Assembly (NCBI GenBank): GCA_025355105.1
Contig: JANYAE010000052.1
Location: 62,001 to 126,000, forward strand
Reading direction: 5' to 3'
Source of the DNA: Pseudomonadota bacterium
Lineage (GTDB): Bacteria > Pseudomonadota > Gammaproteobacteria > Steroidobacterales > Steroidobacteraceae
Length of the DNA: 64,000 nt
Below are positions 52,324 through 60,717 of this stretch, piece by piece. The notes under the pieces were generated by a model, which worked only from the letters and a program-made list of their open reading frames with translations, did no database searches and was not told where the DNA came from. Every line of letters begins with the position of its first letter. Position 1 is the first letter of the stretch. The translations under genes were made by a program, and so were the position numbers.

Positions 52324-53136
52324 ATGCGCGGCGTCGCCACGGCACCTGAGGTGCGGCTGGCCGCCGTCGCGGGCCTGTTCTACCCGGCCAGCGACGTCGA
52401 GCTGCGCGCGACGCTCGATGCGCTGCTGGCGGGGCCGGGGCCGGCGCCGGCGGCGCCCGCGCCGAAGGCACTGATCGTGCCGCATGCCGGCTACGTCTAC
52501 TCTGGCAGCGTCGCCAGTGAGGCGTTCCGTGCGCTGCGCCCGTTGGCCGGAGTGGTGCACCGCGTCGTGCTGCTCGGCCCGAGCCACCGCGAGTGGTTTC
52601 AGGGGCTGGCGGTGCCCCGGGCGCGCGCTTTCGCGACGCCGCTCGGTGTCGCAGCGATCGACACCTTGACCGTGTCGCGGCTTGCGGCCCTGCCGACCGT
52701 GCTCGTGTCGGACGCGCCGCACGCGCGCGAGCACAGCGTCGAGGTCCAGCTACCCTTCCTGCAGCGCCTGCTGCCGGAGGCCTTGCTCGTGCCGATCGTG
52801 GTCGGGGAGGCGACCGCCGCGGAAGTCGAGGAGGTCATCGACTTTCTCTGGGGAGGGCCGGAGACGCTGATCGTCGTGAGCTCGGACCTCAGTCACTATC
52901 ACCCGTACCGGCAGGCGCAGCTGCTCGACCGCGCGACGGCCGCCTCGATTCTCGACGCGCGGCCCGGATTGACGGGCGAGGACGCGTGCGGCTGCATCGC
53001 CGTCAATGGCCTGCTGCGAACCGCTCGTCGGCGCGGCCTGCAGGTCAAGTTGCTCGACCTACGCAACTCCGGCGACACCGCCGGCGATCGCGACCGAGTG
53101 GTTGGCTACGGCGCCTTCGGCTTCTACGATGCTTGA
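52324..53136 (+). CDS. amrB: AmmeMemoRadiSam system protein B (MEMO1 family)
   Basis: 270-residue MEMO family protein. Candidate metal ligands matching human MEMO1 are His54 (PHAGYVYSG), His88 (GPSHREWF) and Cys222 (DACGCIAVNG), with SSDLSHYHPY (His191, His193) lining the site. The fold is related to non-heme iron dioxygenases, LigB-like, and MEMO1 has been reported to bind iron. Divergent from the radical SAM gene; overlaps the AMMECR1 gene by eight bases. Confidence 0.92.
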   Translation: MRGVATAPEVRLAAVAGLFYPASDVELRATLDALLAGPGPAPAAPAPKALIVPHAGYVYSGSVASEAFRALRPLAGVVHRVVLLGPSHREWFQGLAVPRARAFATPLGVAAIDTLTVSRLAALPTVLVSDAPHAREHSVEVQLPFLQRLLPEALLVPIVVGEATAAEVEEVIDFLWGGPETLIVVSSDLSHYHPYRQAQLLDRATAASILDARPGLTGEDACGCIAVNGLLRTARRRGLQVKLLDLRNSGDTAGDRDRVVGYGAFGFYDA

Positions 53137-53689
53137 CGCGGCCGATCGCCGCCGGCTGGTCGAGGTGGCACGCGAGTCGATCGTCCGTGGCTATGGTCGC
53201 GAGCGTCCGCAGCCCCTGCCGCCAGGCCCCTGGTCCGCTGCGCTTTGCGAGTCGCGCGCGAGCTTCACGACGCTGACGCTGGGCGGCGAGCTGCGCGGCT
53301 GCCGCGGCACGATCGATGCGCGCCGGCCGCTGGCCGAAGACGTCTGGGCGAACGCCTGGGCGAGCGCCTACGAAGATCCGCGCTTCCCACCGGTGTCGGT
53401 CGACGAGCTGCCGCGCCTTGAGCTCTCGATCAGCGTGCTGTCGCCGCTCGAGGAAATGACGGTTGCCAGCGAATCCGCGCTCCTCGAGGCGCTGGAGCCC
53501 GGCGTCGACGGCCTAGTCCTGAGCCACGGCGCAGTGCGGGCCACGTTCCTGCCGACGGTCTGGCGCCAGCTGCCGGACGCGCGTGCCTTCGTGGCCCAGC
53601 TCAAGCACAAGGCTGGCTGGCCGGCTGCGTTCTGGCCGCGCGACCTCAAGGCCTTCCGCTACCACACCGAAAGCTTCCCCGCACACTAG
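53129..53689 (+). CDS. amrA: AmmeMemoRadiSam system protein A (AMMECR1 family)
   Basis: 186-residue AMMECR1-domain protein. The hallmark LRGCRGTID (family consensus LRGCIGT) is at about residues 53-60, followed by EDPRFPPVSVDELPRLELSISVLSP, and a C-terminal LPTVWRQLPDARAFVAQLKHKAGW. Cytoplasmic; function unknown, although the invariant motif hints at an active or binding site. The ATG lies within the last codons of the MEMO gene (8-base overlap), so the two are co-translated and probably act as a complex or in sequence with the radical SAM enzyme. Confidence 0.92.
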   Translation: MLDAADRRRLVEVARESIVRGYGRERPQPLPPGPWSAALCESRASFTTLTLGGELRGCRGTIDARRPLAEDVWANAWASAYEDPRFPPVSVDELPRLELSISVLSPLEEMTVASESALLEALEPGVDGLVLSHGAVRATFLPTVWRQLPDARAFVAQLKHKAGWPAAFWPRDLKAFRYHTESFPAH

Positions 53690-53816
53690 CCTCTACAGCG
53701 GCACCGGCCGGCGGCGCGACACGGCGGCGCAGCGCCGGGACGGCTCGCGGCGCGCACCGGCGGTGGACTATGCTTCCCGCGTCCAAGCGCCACGAGCGTG
53801 CGCGGGAGTCCGGAAG

Positions 53817-54506
53817 ATGGCGATCGGCGAGGACGATTCAGACTCCACTCCGGCATCGTCGCCGTGCCTGTTGCACGAACTCGATGCCGACGGCGTGCCG
53901 CGCGTTGACCCCGCGCAGCGCCGGGATGTCATGCGCTGGCGCAAAGTGGAGCGCGAGCGGCTGATTGCGCTGCGCGTCGCGCTCAGTCCCGAGCGGCGCG
54001 CCGCCCAGGCGAGCGCGATCGCCCGCGAGCTCGACCGGATCCTGCCGTCCGGCGCGCCGACGGTCAGCCTCTATTGGCCGATCCGCGGCGAGCCGGACCT
54101 GCGACCCTGGATGCACACTCTTCACGCCCGCGGCATGCGCGTCGCGCTGCCGGTGGTGATTGCCCACGGACGACCGCTCGAGTTCCGCGAGTGGCAACCG
54201 CAGGCGCGTCTCGAGCGCGGCGTCTGGAAGATCCCGTACCCTGCCGACGGCGCGCTCGTCGTGCCGGACGTGGCGATCGCGCCGCTGGTCGGCTTCGATC
54301 GCGCGTGCTACCGGCTCGGCTACGGTGGCGGATTCTTCGATCGCACGCTCGCCAGCCTCGAGCCGCGTGCGCTTGCGATCGGTGTCGGATACCCCGAGAC
54401 GGAGCTGCCGACGATCTTTCCGCAACCCTTTGACGTGCCGATGGATTGGATCGTTACCGGTAGCGCGGCGCCGCTGCGCCGCGGCGCGCCGCCTGCGGGC
54501 AGCTGA
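53817..54506 (+). CDS. 5-formyltetrahydrofolate cyclo-ligase
   Basis: 229-residue enzyme: the catalytic/ATP-loop motif YGGGFFDR is at 169-176, with VSLYWPIRGEPDLRPW, IAPLVGFDRACYRLGYGG and the end FDVPMDWIVT. It converts 5-formyl-THF back to 5,10-methenyl-THF with ATP, recovering folate from storage form. About 40 residues longer than typical members, with an acidic N-terminal extension, so a start further in (for example near Met39) is possible. Same strand as the AMMECR1 gene with a 127-base gap; the folate role fits the one-carbon theme of the neighbouring methyltransferases. Confidence 0.85.
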   Translation: MAIGEDDSDSTPASSPCLLHELDADGVPRVDPAQRRDVMRWRKVERERLIALRVALSPERRAAQASAIARELDRILPSGAPTVSLYWPIRGEPDLRPWMHTLHARGMRVALPVVIAHGRPLEFREWQPQARLERGVWKIPYPADGALVVPDVAIAPLVGFDRACYRLGYGGGFFDRTLASLEPRALAIGVGYPETELPTIFPQPFDVPMDWIVTGSAAPLRRGAPPAGS

Positions 54507-54545
54507 CGCGGCCGCGCACTGCGCCGCCGCCAGGAGACACGAGCG

Positions 54546-55715
54546 ATGCCGAATGCGCTGTTCGCCTACGGCTTCAGGCCGTTCTTTCTCGCCGCCGGCC
54601 TCGCGGCACTCGTGCTCGTGCCGTGGTGGGCTGCCAGCTTTGCATTCGGCGTGCCACTCGGTAGTGGCTGGCCGCCGACGCTCTGGCATTCGCACGAGAT
54701 GCTGTTCGGCTTCATCGGCGCGGCGATCGCGGGTTTCCTGCTGACCGCCGTGCCGAGCTGGACAGGCCAGCGCGGCTTCGCCGGCTGGCCGCTCGTGCTG
54801 CTCGCGGCTACCTGGCTGCTCGGACGCATGCTGGTTTCGAGCGCTGCGCTCTGGCCTCTGCCGCTTGTCGCCAGTGTCGACCTTGCCTTCCTGCCAGCGC
54901 TCGCGATGCTCGTCGCGCGGCCGCTGCTGCGCGCGCGCAACCGCAATACGCCGCTGCTCGGCGTATTACTGCTGCTGTGGCTCGCCAACGCGGCATTCTA
55001 CCGGGCAATCGCCGCCCTCGATGCCGGCGGTGCGGCGCTCGCGCTGCGCTTCGGGATCGACGTCGTGCTCGTGCTCGCGACCGTCATCGGCGGGCGCATC
55101 GTGCCGGCGTTCACGAGTGCGGGGCTCAAGGCCCGTGGTGACGCCGTGCCGCTCGGGGCATGGCGCGGCGTGACGCCGCTGGTCGTCACGTTGATGGTCG
55201 CGGTTGCCACGGTGGACGTCGCGCGTCCGGATGGCCGCCTGGCGCTGGTGCTCGCGCTCGCCGCGGCGCTCGTCCACACAGTCCGCATGCTGCAGTGGCG
55301 CTCGCTGCACACGCTGCGCGTGCCGCTCGTCTGGGTGCTGCATCTCGGCTACGCGTGGCTGCCGCTCGGCCTCGGACTCAAGGCGCTCGCGCTCTACGAT
55401 GGCGCTGCAGTGGCCGCGTTCTGGCTGCACGGCCTGACGATCGGGGCGCTCGCCACGCTGATCTTCGGCGTGATGACGCGGGCGACGCTCGGCCACACCG
55501 GCCGGCCGCTCGTGGCGCCTCCGGCGATCGCGATGGCGTACCTGTTGCTCGCGGCAGCGGCGCTCGTGCGCGTCTTCGGATTGGCTTGGTGGCGTCACGC
55601 CTACCCGGGCGTGATCGTCCTCAGCGGGCTGTTGTGGACCGGTGCGTTCGCGCTGTTCGTCGCGGTCTACGCGCCGATGCTCTGGGCACCGCGGGTCGAC
55701 GGCAAGCCCGGCTGA
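54546..55715 (+). CDS. NnrS family membrane protein
   Basis: 389-residue polytopic protein with about twelve hydrophobic segments starting FAYGFRPFFLAAGLAALVLV, a typical NnrS opening, followed by WHSHEMLFGFIGAAIAGFLLTAVPSWTG. The conserved His/Asp pattern and the ARGDAVPLGAW and MTRATLGHTGRPL blocks are also NnrS-like. NnrS proteins bind heme and copper and relieve stress from nitric oxide; not a nitrite reductase itself. The ATG follows the cyclo-ligase stop by 39 bases with AGGAGA upstream, so the two may be co-transcribed. Convergent with the methyltransferase gene. Confidence 0.9.
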   Translation: MPNALFAYGFRPFFLAAGLAALVLVPWWAASFAFGVPLGSGWPPTLWHSHEMLFGFIGAAIAGFLLTAVPSWTGQRGFAGWPLVLLAATWLLGRMLVSSAALWPLPLVASVDLAFLPALAMLVARPLLRARNRNTPLLGVLLLLWLANAAFYRAIAALDAGGAALALRFGIDVVLVLATVIGGRIVPAFTSAGLKARGDAVPLGAWRGVTPLVVTLMVAVATVDVARPDGRLALVLALAAALVHTVRMLQWRSLHTLRVPLVWVLHLGYAWLPLGLGLKALALYDGAAVAAFWLHGLTIGALATLIFGVMTRATLGHTGRPLVAPPAIAMAYLLLAAAALVRVFGLAWWRHAYPGVIVLSGLLWTGAFALFVAVYAPMLWAPRVDGKPG

Positions 55716-55724
55716 GCTCGGGCG
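55707..55724. terminator. Weak hairpin between nnrS and the methyltransferase gene
   Basis: Five-base stem GCCCG/CGGGC around an eight-base loop that contains the nnrS stop codon. Weak and without a T-run; a possible termination signal between convergent genes, listed for completeness. Confidence 0.25.
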
Positions 55725-55728
55725 GCGT

Positions 55729-56784
55729 TCAGGCGTCCGGCGGTCGCGGGCCGCGGCGGCCGGTCGATCGGCGCGTGGTGGCGTTCGGCGACGCGCCGGA
55801 AGCCCGGTCGAGCAGGCCCCGCAGCTGCGCGCGGGCGCCATTCGAGATCGTGCCGAGGCGCGACTCGATCAGCTCTGCGTCCGGACGCGCGCCCGGCGTG
55901 TGCCGCTCGAGCGCGCAACGCATGGCGTGCAGGTGCGCCGGCGTCGTGCCACAGCATCCGCCGATGATGCGCGCGCCGGCGTCGAAGGCGAGACAGGCGT
56001 AAGTCCCCATCAGGTCCGGCGTGCCGTCATAGTGGATCGCGCCGTCGACGTACTGCGGTATGCCGCAGTTCGACTTGGCGACCAGCACGGCGGAGGCCTC
56101 GGCGGCCGTCGCCAGGTTGACGATCGAGGCGACGAGCTCTGACGGGCCGACGCCGCAGTTGCTGCCGCAGGCCAGCAGCCCGTGGCGGCGGTGGATCGCG
56201 GCGAGCTCGCTCGGTGTCAGCGACATCATCGTCCGGCCGTTGGTGTCGAAGCTCATCGTGCTCACGACCGGCAATCCCGTCGTGCGCCCGCCTTCGATCG
56301 CCGCCTCAAGCTCCTCGCGGGACGACATCGTCTCGATCCACAGCACGTCGGCACCGCCCTCGGCGAGCGCGGCCGCTTGTTCGGCGAAGGCCTCGCGTGC
56401 CGCCGCGACCGGCAGCGGGCCCAGCGGTTCGAGGATCTCGCCGGTCGGGCCGATGCTGCCGGCGACCACCACCTCGCGTCCGCTCGCGTCCGCCTCGGCG
56501 CGCGCGATGCGGGCCGCGGCGGCGTTGAGCTCGCGGACGCGACCCTCCGCGTGGTGGAGTTTGAGGCGGTAGCGCGTGCCGCCGAAGCTGTTGGTGAGCA
56601 CGATGTCGGCGCCGGCCTCGATGAAGCCCCGGTGCAGCGCCGAGATCCGCTCCGGGTGATCGGTGTTCCATAGCTCCGGCGCGTCGCCGGACAGGAGGCC
56701 CATCCCGAACAGGTTGGTACCGGTCGCGCCATCCGCGAGGACCCAGCGGCGTCGCTCGAGCAGTGTGGAAAGCCGGTCCGCCAT
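55729..56784 (-). CDS. Betaine-homocysteine / homocysteine S-methyltransferase family protein
   Basis: 351-residue TIM-barrel methyltransferase of the BHMT/MetH-N family. VLADGATGTNLFGMGL is the opening, and the zinc cysteines are Cys210 (SNCGVGP) and Cys277-Cys278 (GGCCGTTP). No cobalamin domain, so it is a standalone enzyme that transfers a methyl group from glycine betaine, S-methylmethionine or a related donor to homocysteine, giving methionine. Rhodobacter-type Bmt proteins of this size use glycine betaine. The ATG at 56784 has GAGG just upstream; an in-frame ATG at 56841 would add 19 residues. In this window it could consume betaine released by the TmpA/TmpB-like pair. Confidence 0.85.
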   Translation of the reverse strand: MADRLSTLLERRRWVLADGATGTNLFGMGLLSGDAPELWNTDHPERISALHRGFIEAGADIVLTNSFGGTRYRLKLHHAEGRVRELNAAAARIARAEADASGREVVVAGSIGPTGEILEPLGPLPVAAAREAFAEQAAALAEGGADVLWIETMSSREELEAAIEGGRTTGLPVVSTMSFDTNGRTMMSLTPSELAAIHRRHGLLACGSNCGVGPSELVASIVNLATAAEASAVLVAKSNCGIPQYVDGAIHYDGTPDLMGTYACLAFDAGARIIGGCCGTTPAHLHAMRCALERHTPGARPDAELIESRLGTISNGARAQLRGLLDRASGASPNATTRRSTGRRGPRPPDA

Positions 56785-56931
56785 CACGTCCTCGAAGGTG
56801 CTCCCCCGGCGAGCGTTTCCCGGACTCGGGGCAGCCAGCATGGGTCCGGGAGGAGCCCGGGACGGGGATCCTAACCTGAAGTCCGCTTCGCGTGGTGCGG
56901 CGCAGTAGTCGATTTGAGGCGGCGGCCGCCC

Positions 56932-57393
56932 TTAGGGGCCTATGCCGTGGCCGGCGAGCCACTGCCGCAGCTGCGCGAGGGGCATCGAGCCACTGTGGCG
57001 CGCGAGCTCGCGGCCGCTGCGCAACAGCGCGAGCGTCGGGATGCTGCGGATCGCGAAGCGTCCGGCGAGCGCCTGGGCCGCGTCGGTATTGACCTTCGCG
57101 ACCAGTACCGAGGGCGATAGCTCCGCCGCCGCCTCGGCGAGTACCGGCGCGAAGGCCCGGCACGGGCCGCACCACGGCGCCCAGAAATCGACCAGCACCG
57201 GCACGTCGCTGTGGCCTACGTAGGCGTCGAACGAGGCGTCATCGAGCTCCACGGGGTGTCCCGGGAACAGCGTCACTTTGCAGCCCGGGCAGCGGGGCGA
57301 ATCGCGCAGACGCCCATGTGGCACACGGACGGCGCGATGGCACTTCGGGCAGGCGGCGTTGATGATCGCGTCCGGTGTGGGACGGGCGTTCAT
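56932..57393 (-). CDS. trxC: Thioredoxin 2 (TrxC)
   Basis: 153-residue thioredoxin with the TrxC N-terminal zinc ribbon (CPKC at 15-18 and CPGC at 35-38) and the WCGPC active site (Cys75, Cys78). It is a cytoplasmic disulfide reductase, often induced by oxidative stress and zinc-dependent. GAGG lies eight bases before the ATG. On the same strand, 147 bases before the methyltransferase gene. It also ends a 433-base non-coding stretch upstream. Confidence 0.93.
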   Translation of the reverse strand: MNARPTPDAIINAACPKCHRAVRVPHGRLRDSPRCPGCKVTLFPGHPVELDDASFDAYVGHSDVPVLVDFWAPWCGPCRAFAPVLAEAAAELSPSVLVAKVNTDAAQALAGRFAIRSIPTLALLRSGRELARHSGSMPLAQLRQWLAGHGIGP

Positions 57394-57826
57394 AAGAGGA
57401 CCTCAGGGCACAGTCCGGCCCCGGCGAGCTTGATGGCGGCGCCGTGGCCGAGGTTCAAGGGCGACGTCGCGCCCCGATGGGCCTAGGACGGTGGGTCTTC
57501 CGGGGGGGGCGGGAAATAGTCGATGGAGCGACGGGGACGAGGCCCACAGGCGGCGGAGCAGGCCCGCGGGCACAGCCCGATCGTCGGCAGCAGTCCATCT
57601 GCTCGCGCAGCGGCGCCGGCGCGCAGATCGCGCGCAGCAGGTGACGGCGCGCCGCCTCGCTAAGCCGCTGGTTGCCGCGCCCGTCAGCGCGACGCGCAAA
57701 TCCGCGATGCAGCGCCGCGGCGGCCGGGTCAACGCACCGGGCTCGCGGCCAGGACCGGGCCGGGCGCTTGATCTACAGTGTCGACGGGCAGACCGCCGCC
57801 GGTGGGGTCACTCCGAGGCAGCCGAC
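57394..57826. other. 433-base stretch without a supported gene
   Basis: Between trxC (starting leftwards at 57393) and the small membrane protein gene. Both strands have open frames, but their composition is arginine/alanine-rich shadow type and none has a convincing ribosome site or known motif. It contains a G-run at 57500-57508 and should hold the promoters for both divergent neighbours. I see no tRNA, riboswitch or clear repeat. Confidence 0.4.
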
Positions 57827-58063
57827 GTGAAACTTGCAGTTGAACTCACCGGTTGGGCCGGCGCACTCCTCGTGCTCGCCGCCTACGGCTTGCTGACGAT
57901 GGAACGGGTGACGCCGACCTCGGCGAGCTACCGCTGGCTCAACGTCGCCGGTTCCGCCGGCCTGATCGTCAACGCGACGTGGAACGGCGCCTTCCCGGCG
58001 GCGTTCCTCAACATCGTGTGGCTCACGGTCACGCTGGTCGCGCTCGCGCGGGCTGCGCGCTGA
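57827..58063 (+). CDS. Small two-to-three-helix membrane protein, CBU_0592-like
   Basis: 78-residue membrane protein: GWAGALLVLAAYGLLTMERV, LNVAGSAGLIVNATWNG and AFLNIVWLTVTLVALAR are the three hydrophobic segments. The spacing and the YRWLNVAGSAGL core resemble the CBU_0592 family of unknown function. Start at a GTG with GAGG nine bases upstream; the open frame extends further upstream without family similarity. It ends 62 bases before the stop of the TonB receptor gene. Confidence 0.7.
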   Translation: MKLAVELTGWAGALLVLAAYGLLTMERVTPTSASYRWLNVAGSAGLIVNATWNGAFPAAFLNIVWLTVTLVALARAAR

Positions 58064-58101
58064 GCACGCCGCGGGCCGGCGTCATGGCGCGCCGCAGTAC
58101 C

Positions 58102-58116
58102 CGGTCGCGGCGACCG
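58102..58116. terminator. Short hairpin between converging genes
   Basis: Six-base perfect stem CGGTCG/CGACCG with a CGG loop, between the small membrane protein gene and the TonB-dependent receptor gene. Possible shared terminator; too short to be sure. Confidence 0.3.
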
Positions 58117-58125
58117 CCGCTGGTG

Positions 58126-60525
58126 TCAGAACCGGTAGGTGAAATCGGCACCATAGGTGCGCGGCTCGCCGACGAGCGCGTAGTCGAAGCCCAGCTGTCC
58201 CGTGTCGCCGTCGTTCTGGTTCAGGCCGTAGGCGAGGTACTTCTGGTTAGTGAGGTTCTTCACCCATACGCCTGCGCTGAAGCCACGCTTGCCTGCGGCA
58301 TCGAGCGCGAGCCGCGCGTTGGCGACGCCATAGGCTCCCTGCGCGATGCGCTCGGTGTTGAACGCGTCGAAGTACTGTTTGGCGTAGTAATTACCGTCCA
58401 GCAGGACACGCAGGTCACCGGCCGCCGTGCTGGCGAATCGCCAATTGATGCCGAGGTTCGCGTTGTAGTCCGGGGCCTGGATCAGCTGATTGCCGACGCA
58501 ACAGTTGCGCAGCCGAGGGTTCGGATCTCCGGGAAAGGTAACGAACTGGCCGGCGTGCAGCGACAGCTCCACGTATTTGCTGTGCATCAGTCCGAGCCCC
58601 GAATTGATCTCGAGGTCCGGAGTCGCCTTGGCGCGGAGCTCGAATTCGGCACCGTCGATGCGCGACTTCGGCGCATTGACGGTGCGGAAGCCGCTGCCGA
58701 GACCGCCCGGCAGCGTGAAAGCGTCGAGGAATTGCTGGTTCTTATAGTCGTAATGGAACACGGCCACGTTGAAGGTGCCACGGCGGTTCCAGAGGTCCGC
58801 CTTCAGGCCGATCTCGATCGAGTTGAGCTTTTCCGGAGCTGCGAAGGTCAGCTCGGACGGGTCGTTGAAGGCCTGACCGTTGAATGCGGCGCCGCGATAG
58901 CCCTCGCTGAAGCTCGCGTAGGTCAGGATGCCGTCGGCCGGCTTCCAGTCGACGCCGACCTTGAAGCTGACGTTGGTGCTGTCGTAGCCGAAATCGGGGT
59001 GCACGCCGTTGGACGCTGCGAGCCCGGCCTGGTAGCTGGTGCGCGACGTCGTTACGCCGGTGCTATCGATCGTCGGCGTCCACAGGTTCGTGCCGGCGTC
59101 CGGCGCGAAGCCGGCCGGCGCCGCCGTAAGTCCGCCCTCCAGGGCGTAGAAGTTCTTGATCGTGATCTGGTCCTTGGTGAAGCGAACGCCCGCGTGCAGC
59201 TTCACGGTCGGCGTGACGTCGAAGGTCGTGTTCAGAAACGCGGCCTTGCTGTCTTTGAGCTGGTCGAAGTTGTTGTACTCGTCGAAGCCCCACAGCGCCT
59301 GGTCGGCGGTGTTGAAGAAGCCGGAGTACGCATCGAAGAAGTGAAACTGGACCGTCGCGTGCGTGCTCTCGCGCCCATAGTAGAGGCCGGCCAGCCAGCC
59401 GAGGGCGCCGGTGTCGTGCGACGACAGGCGGATCTCCTGCGACAACGAGTTGACGCTCGAGGTGTAGGTGTTCGGGTCGTCGAGGCGGTCGGTGATCGGC
59501 AGGCCACCATCGTCGCTCTTCTCGTACCAGCTGCCGTAGTCGAAGCCGGTCACGGAGGTCAGCGTCATGTGGGCGTTGACCTGCCAGTCGAGCTTCAGCG
59601 ATGCGCCGTCACTGCGGATGTCCTTGTGGACGGCGTACTTGGCCCCGTTGTCGAACCAGCCGATGTTGGTGCTGATCCCGAGTGCTACCGGGTCGTAGTT
59701 GAGCGCGTGCGCGCCGTACGGCGTGCCTCCCGAGCGGCTCACGGCGATCTTGAGCGTTGCGGTCAGGCCGTCGCTCAGCTTCGCCAGCAGCGTGAACCGT
59801 CCGGCGAGCGCGTCGACGCCGTTCAGCGGCTCTACGCCCGGCACCACGCTGTGGACCCAGCCGTCGCGCTTGTCGTACATGACCGCCGCGCGCCAGCCGA
59901 GCGCGTCGTCGATGATCGGGCCGCCGACCGCGCCCTGAATCGAGTAGGCGCTGTAGTTACCGACGCCGGCGGTGACGTAGCCGTCGTACTCGTGGAGATT
60001 CGGGTTGCGGCTGAAGAAGCTGATCGCGCCGCCGGTGGCATTCTTGCCGTAGAGCGTCCCCTGCGGGCCACGCAGCACCTCGACCCGGTCGAGGTCGTAA
60101 GTCTGCACCGCCTGCACTGCACCGACGGGCTTGTAGACCTCGTCGACGTACATCGCGATCGGGCTGCTCTGGTTCTCGCTGAAGTCCTGCGTCGTCACGC
60201 CGCGCAGCGTGAAGGTCGGCTGGGCCTCCGGACCGTAGGGGGAATTGAGCAGCAGATTCGGGACCGTTGCGGCGATGTCGCCGGCCTGGCGCACCCCGCG
60301 ATCGCTGAGCTCGGCAGCCGAGATCGCGGTGATCGCGATCGGCACATCCTGCAGCCGCTCGGAGCGCCGCTGCGCGGTGACGACGATCTCCTCGAGAGCG
60401 GCCTGCTCGGCGCGGGCCCCGCTCGGCGAGAGCGCCGCGGCGACCGCGCTCGCGACGAGGCAGCACGCCAGCGCCGGGCCGGCGGCCGTTGCAGAGTGGC
60501 AGGTCCCAGGCATGGTCAAGCGCAT
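58126..60525 (-). CDS. TonB-dependent receptor
   Basis: 799-residue outer-membrane receptor. Signal peptide (residues ~13-32), a TonB-box-like LEEIVVTAQRRSERLQDVPI (residues ~45-64), plug domain with LRGVTTQDFSENQSSPIAMY and DRVEVLRGPQGTLYGKNATG, then the barrel ending TYGADFTYRF with a terminal Phe for BAM insertion. This style of receptor in gammaproteobacteria and sphingomonads takes up glycans, siderophores or aromatic compounds; ligand unknown. GGAG is five bases upstream of the ATG. A good promoter lies 125 bases upstream and the IclR regulator gene is immediately upstream on the same strand, so regulation by a ligand-sensing IclR is plausible. Confidence 0.93.
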   Translation of the reverse strand: MRLTMPGTCHSATAAGPALACCLVASAVAAALSPSGARAEQAALEEIVVTAQRRSERLQDVPIAITAISAAELSDRGVRQAGDIAATVPNLLLNSPYGPEAQPTFTLRGVTTQDFSENQSSPIAMYVDEVYKPVGAVQAVQTYDLDRVEVLRGPQGTLYGKNATGGAISFFSRNPNLHEYDGYVTAGVGNYSAYSIQGAVGGPIIDDALGWRAAVMYDKRDGWVHSVVPGVEPLNGVDALAGRFTLLAKLSDGLTATLKIAVSRSGGTPYGAHALNYDPVALGISTNIGWFDNGAKYAVHKDIRSDGASLKLDWQVNAHMTLTSVTGFDYGSWYEKSDDGGLPITDRLDDPNTYTSSVNSLSQEIRLSSHDTGALGWLAGLYYGRESTHATVQFHFFDAYSGFFNTADQALWGFDEYNNFDQLKDSKAAFLNTTFDVTPTVKLHAGVRFTKDQITIKNFYALEGGLTAAPAGFAPDAGTNLWTPTIDSTGVTTSRTSYQAGLAASNGVHPDFGYDSTNVSFKVGVDWKPADGILTYASFSEGYRGAAFNGQAFNDPSELTFAAPEKLNSIEIGLKADLWNRRGTFNVAVFHYDYKNQQFLDAFTLPGGLGSGFRTVNAPKSRIDGAEFELRAKATPDLEINSGLGLMHSKYVELSLHAGQFVTFPGDPNPRLRNCCVGNQLIQAPDYNANLGINWRFASTAAGDLRVLLDGNYYAKQYFDAFNTERIAQGAYGVANARLALDAAGKRGFSAGVWVKNLTNQKYLAYGLNQNDGDTGQLGFDYALVGEPRTYGADFTYRF

Positions 60526-60612
60526 ACAGACTCCTCGGTCGGGAAGGGCAGGCGCCCCACACGCCGGGTGCGGATGGCCGGCTGCGCGGGCGGGCGCCGT
60601 GTGCTCGCAGAT

Positions 60613-60625
60613 TTATCGGTTATCG
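60613..60625. promoter_or_regulatory. Tandem TTATCG repeats upstream of the TonB receptor
   Basis: TTATCG occurs twice at seven-base spacing (60613-60618 and 60620-60625), downstream of the receptor promoter on the minus strand. On that strand it reads CGATAA twice; related CGATAG/CGATTAG words stand upstream of the IclR gene, so this may be a regulator site. Confidence 0.35.
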
Positions 60626-60650
60626 ATGGACAAATATCGCGCGTGACTTG

Positions 60651-60679
60651 ACTGTATTCCGCAGGTACGGAGCCGTCAA
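60651..60679 (-). promoter_or_regulatory. Sigma-70-type promoter for the TonB receptor gene
   Basis: On the minus strand TTGACG (60674-60679) and TACAGT (60651-60656) are separated by exactly 17 bases, a good match to the housekeeping promoter consensus. It points towards the receptor gene, leaving a leader of about 120 bases. Confidence 0.65.
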
Positions 60680-60717
60680 ACCTTGGCGTCATCGAGACGG
60701 AGTTGAGCCGCGGCGAA

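Noticed and set aside
57403-57732. Open frame of 109 codons on the - strand in the 433-base gap
   Set aside because: Arg-rich without known motif, no ribosome site, no signal or domain; more likely non-coding.
57853-60651. A 932-codon + strand open frame antisense to the TonB receptor
   Set aside because: Composition (Arg, Val, Glu, Asp repeats) is typical of antisense GC3 effects; the receptor on the minus strand is complete from signal peptide to terminal Phe.
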